A DNA stretch of 64,000 nucleotides from Littorina saxatilis (taxonomy: Eukaryota; Mollusca; Gastropoda; Littorinimorpha; Littorinidae). Below are positions 63,604-64,000 of this stretch, in pieces. The translations under genes and the position numbers were made by a program. Every line of letters begins with the position of its first letter. The stretch's first letter is position 1. The stretch covers positions 15,912,158 to 15,976,157 of the forward strand of contig NC_090253.1 in assembly GCF_037325665.1 (NCBI RefSeq), in the 5' to 3' direction. The notes below the pieces were generated by a model. It was not told the DNA's origin. It did not search any database and saw only the letters and a program-made list of their open reading frames with translations.

Positions 63604-64000
63604 TCAATTTCCGTTTTGACCGATTTAATTTTTCATCAATAAACTACAAACTCATTAAAATAAAAGTGGTTGTTGATAAACACACACATTAAGTAACTCC
63701 AGCCAGTAAAAAACTGAGTGATCAGTTAAATTTTGATTTATGTCAGTCGGTTCTCAAAAGAAAACATCAAAACATTTGCTAAAGTTGTTTGTGACCATTG
63801 CACGCACGAAGAAGAAGAAGAATTTTACAATTACACACATGATAAATGATGGTAAAACAAATTCATCCCTTATTTTCTTATCAATTTGTAATGTTTTTAC
63901 AAAGCCGGGTGTCTCCGTTTCATGTAAATGCTTCACTTGAATTTAAACTTCACAAAAAGAAAATCATTGTCCACTTCAAGACAAACAATTTATTACATTT
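63536..64000. other. AT-rich DNA with (CA)n
   Basis: (CA)n at 63,579-63,602. Nothing else recognised. Confidence 0.5.

Overview
This window is eukaryotic nuclear DNA, most likely from a marine gastropod mollusc. The host coding sequence has GT-AG introns, there is no operon structure, and most of the DNA is tRNA-derived SINEs, LINEs, short-TIR DNA elements, (CA)n and (GA)n tracts and GC-rich Helentron-like elements of the kind abundant in molluscs. The order-level guess (periwinkle-like caenogastropod) rests on recalled repeat types and is an inference.

The left two thirds is a direct tandem duplication of a unit of about 22.4 kb. Copy A runs from about 390 to 22,340 and copy B from about 22,770 to 45,100. 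Each copy carries, on the minus strand, a two-exon C2H2 zinc-finger gene. It has a short acidic first exon, then one long exon with an array of 14-residue repeats (15 in A, 13 in B) followed by seven fingers. Downstream of each stop codon lies an eroded array of further fingers. The copies differ mainly by transposon insertions, and many can be polarised because the other copy keeps the empty site. A only: a Helentron-like element, a CR1/L2-like LINE fragment, a Tx1/L1-like LINE with an exceptional ~180 bp target duplication, a hAT-like nest at 16.7-21.4 kb and a GC-rich TIR element. B only: an I-clade LINE of 4.9 kb, two SINEs, a Helentron-like element and the nest at 38.1-42.9 kb. An uncollapsed pair of haplotypes in the assembly is a serious alternative to a real tandem duplication.

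The right third (48.8-57.6 kb, minus strand) holds a complete six-exon gene for SLX1, the GIY-YIG structure-specific endonuclease that works with SLX4. All splice sites and phases agree and the predicted protein has 305 residues. Its introns hold SINEs, a 38 bp minisatellite, a 21 bp minisatellite, a Helentron-like copy and poly-C tracts. A TTAA-flanked TIR element sits about 160 bp upstream of its start codon. A deleted Tigger/pogo transposon (46,971-48,030) lies downstream. The far right (59.5-64 kb) has two LINE remnants, an inverted SINE pair and a palindromic TA-flanked MITE.

The most interesting patterns are: three Helentron-like (HINE) families sharing one terminal architecture; perfect DR1 nuclear-receptor motifs carried by one of them; a zinc-finger protein whose repeat array is a tandem array of SUMO-type LKxE motifs; a LINE with a ~180 bp target duplication; and two deep transposon nests that can be fully unpicked.
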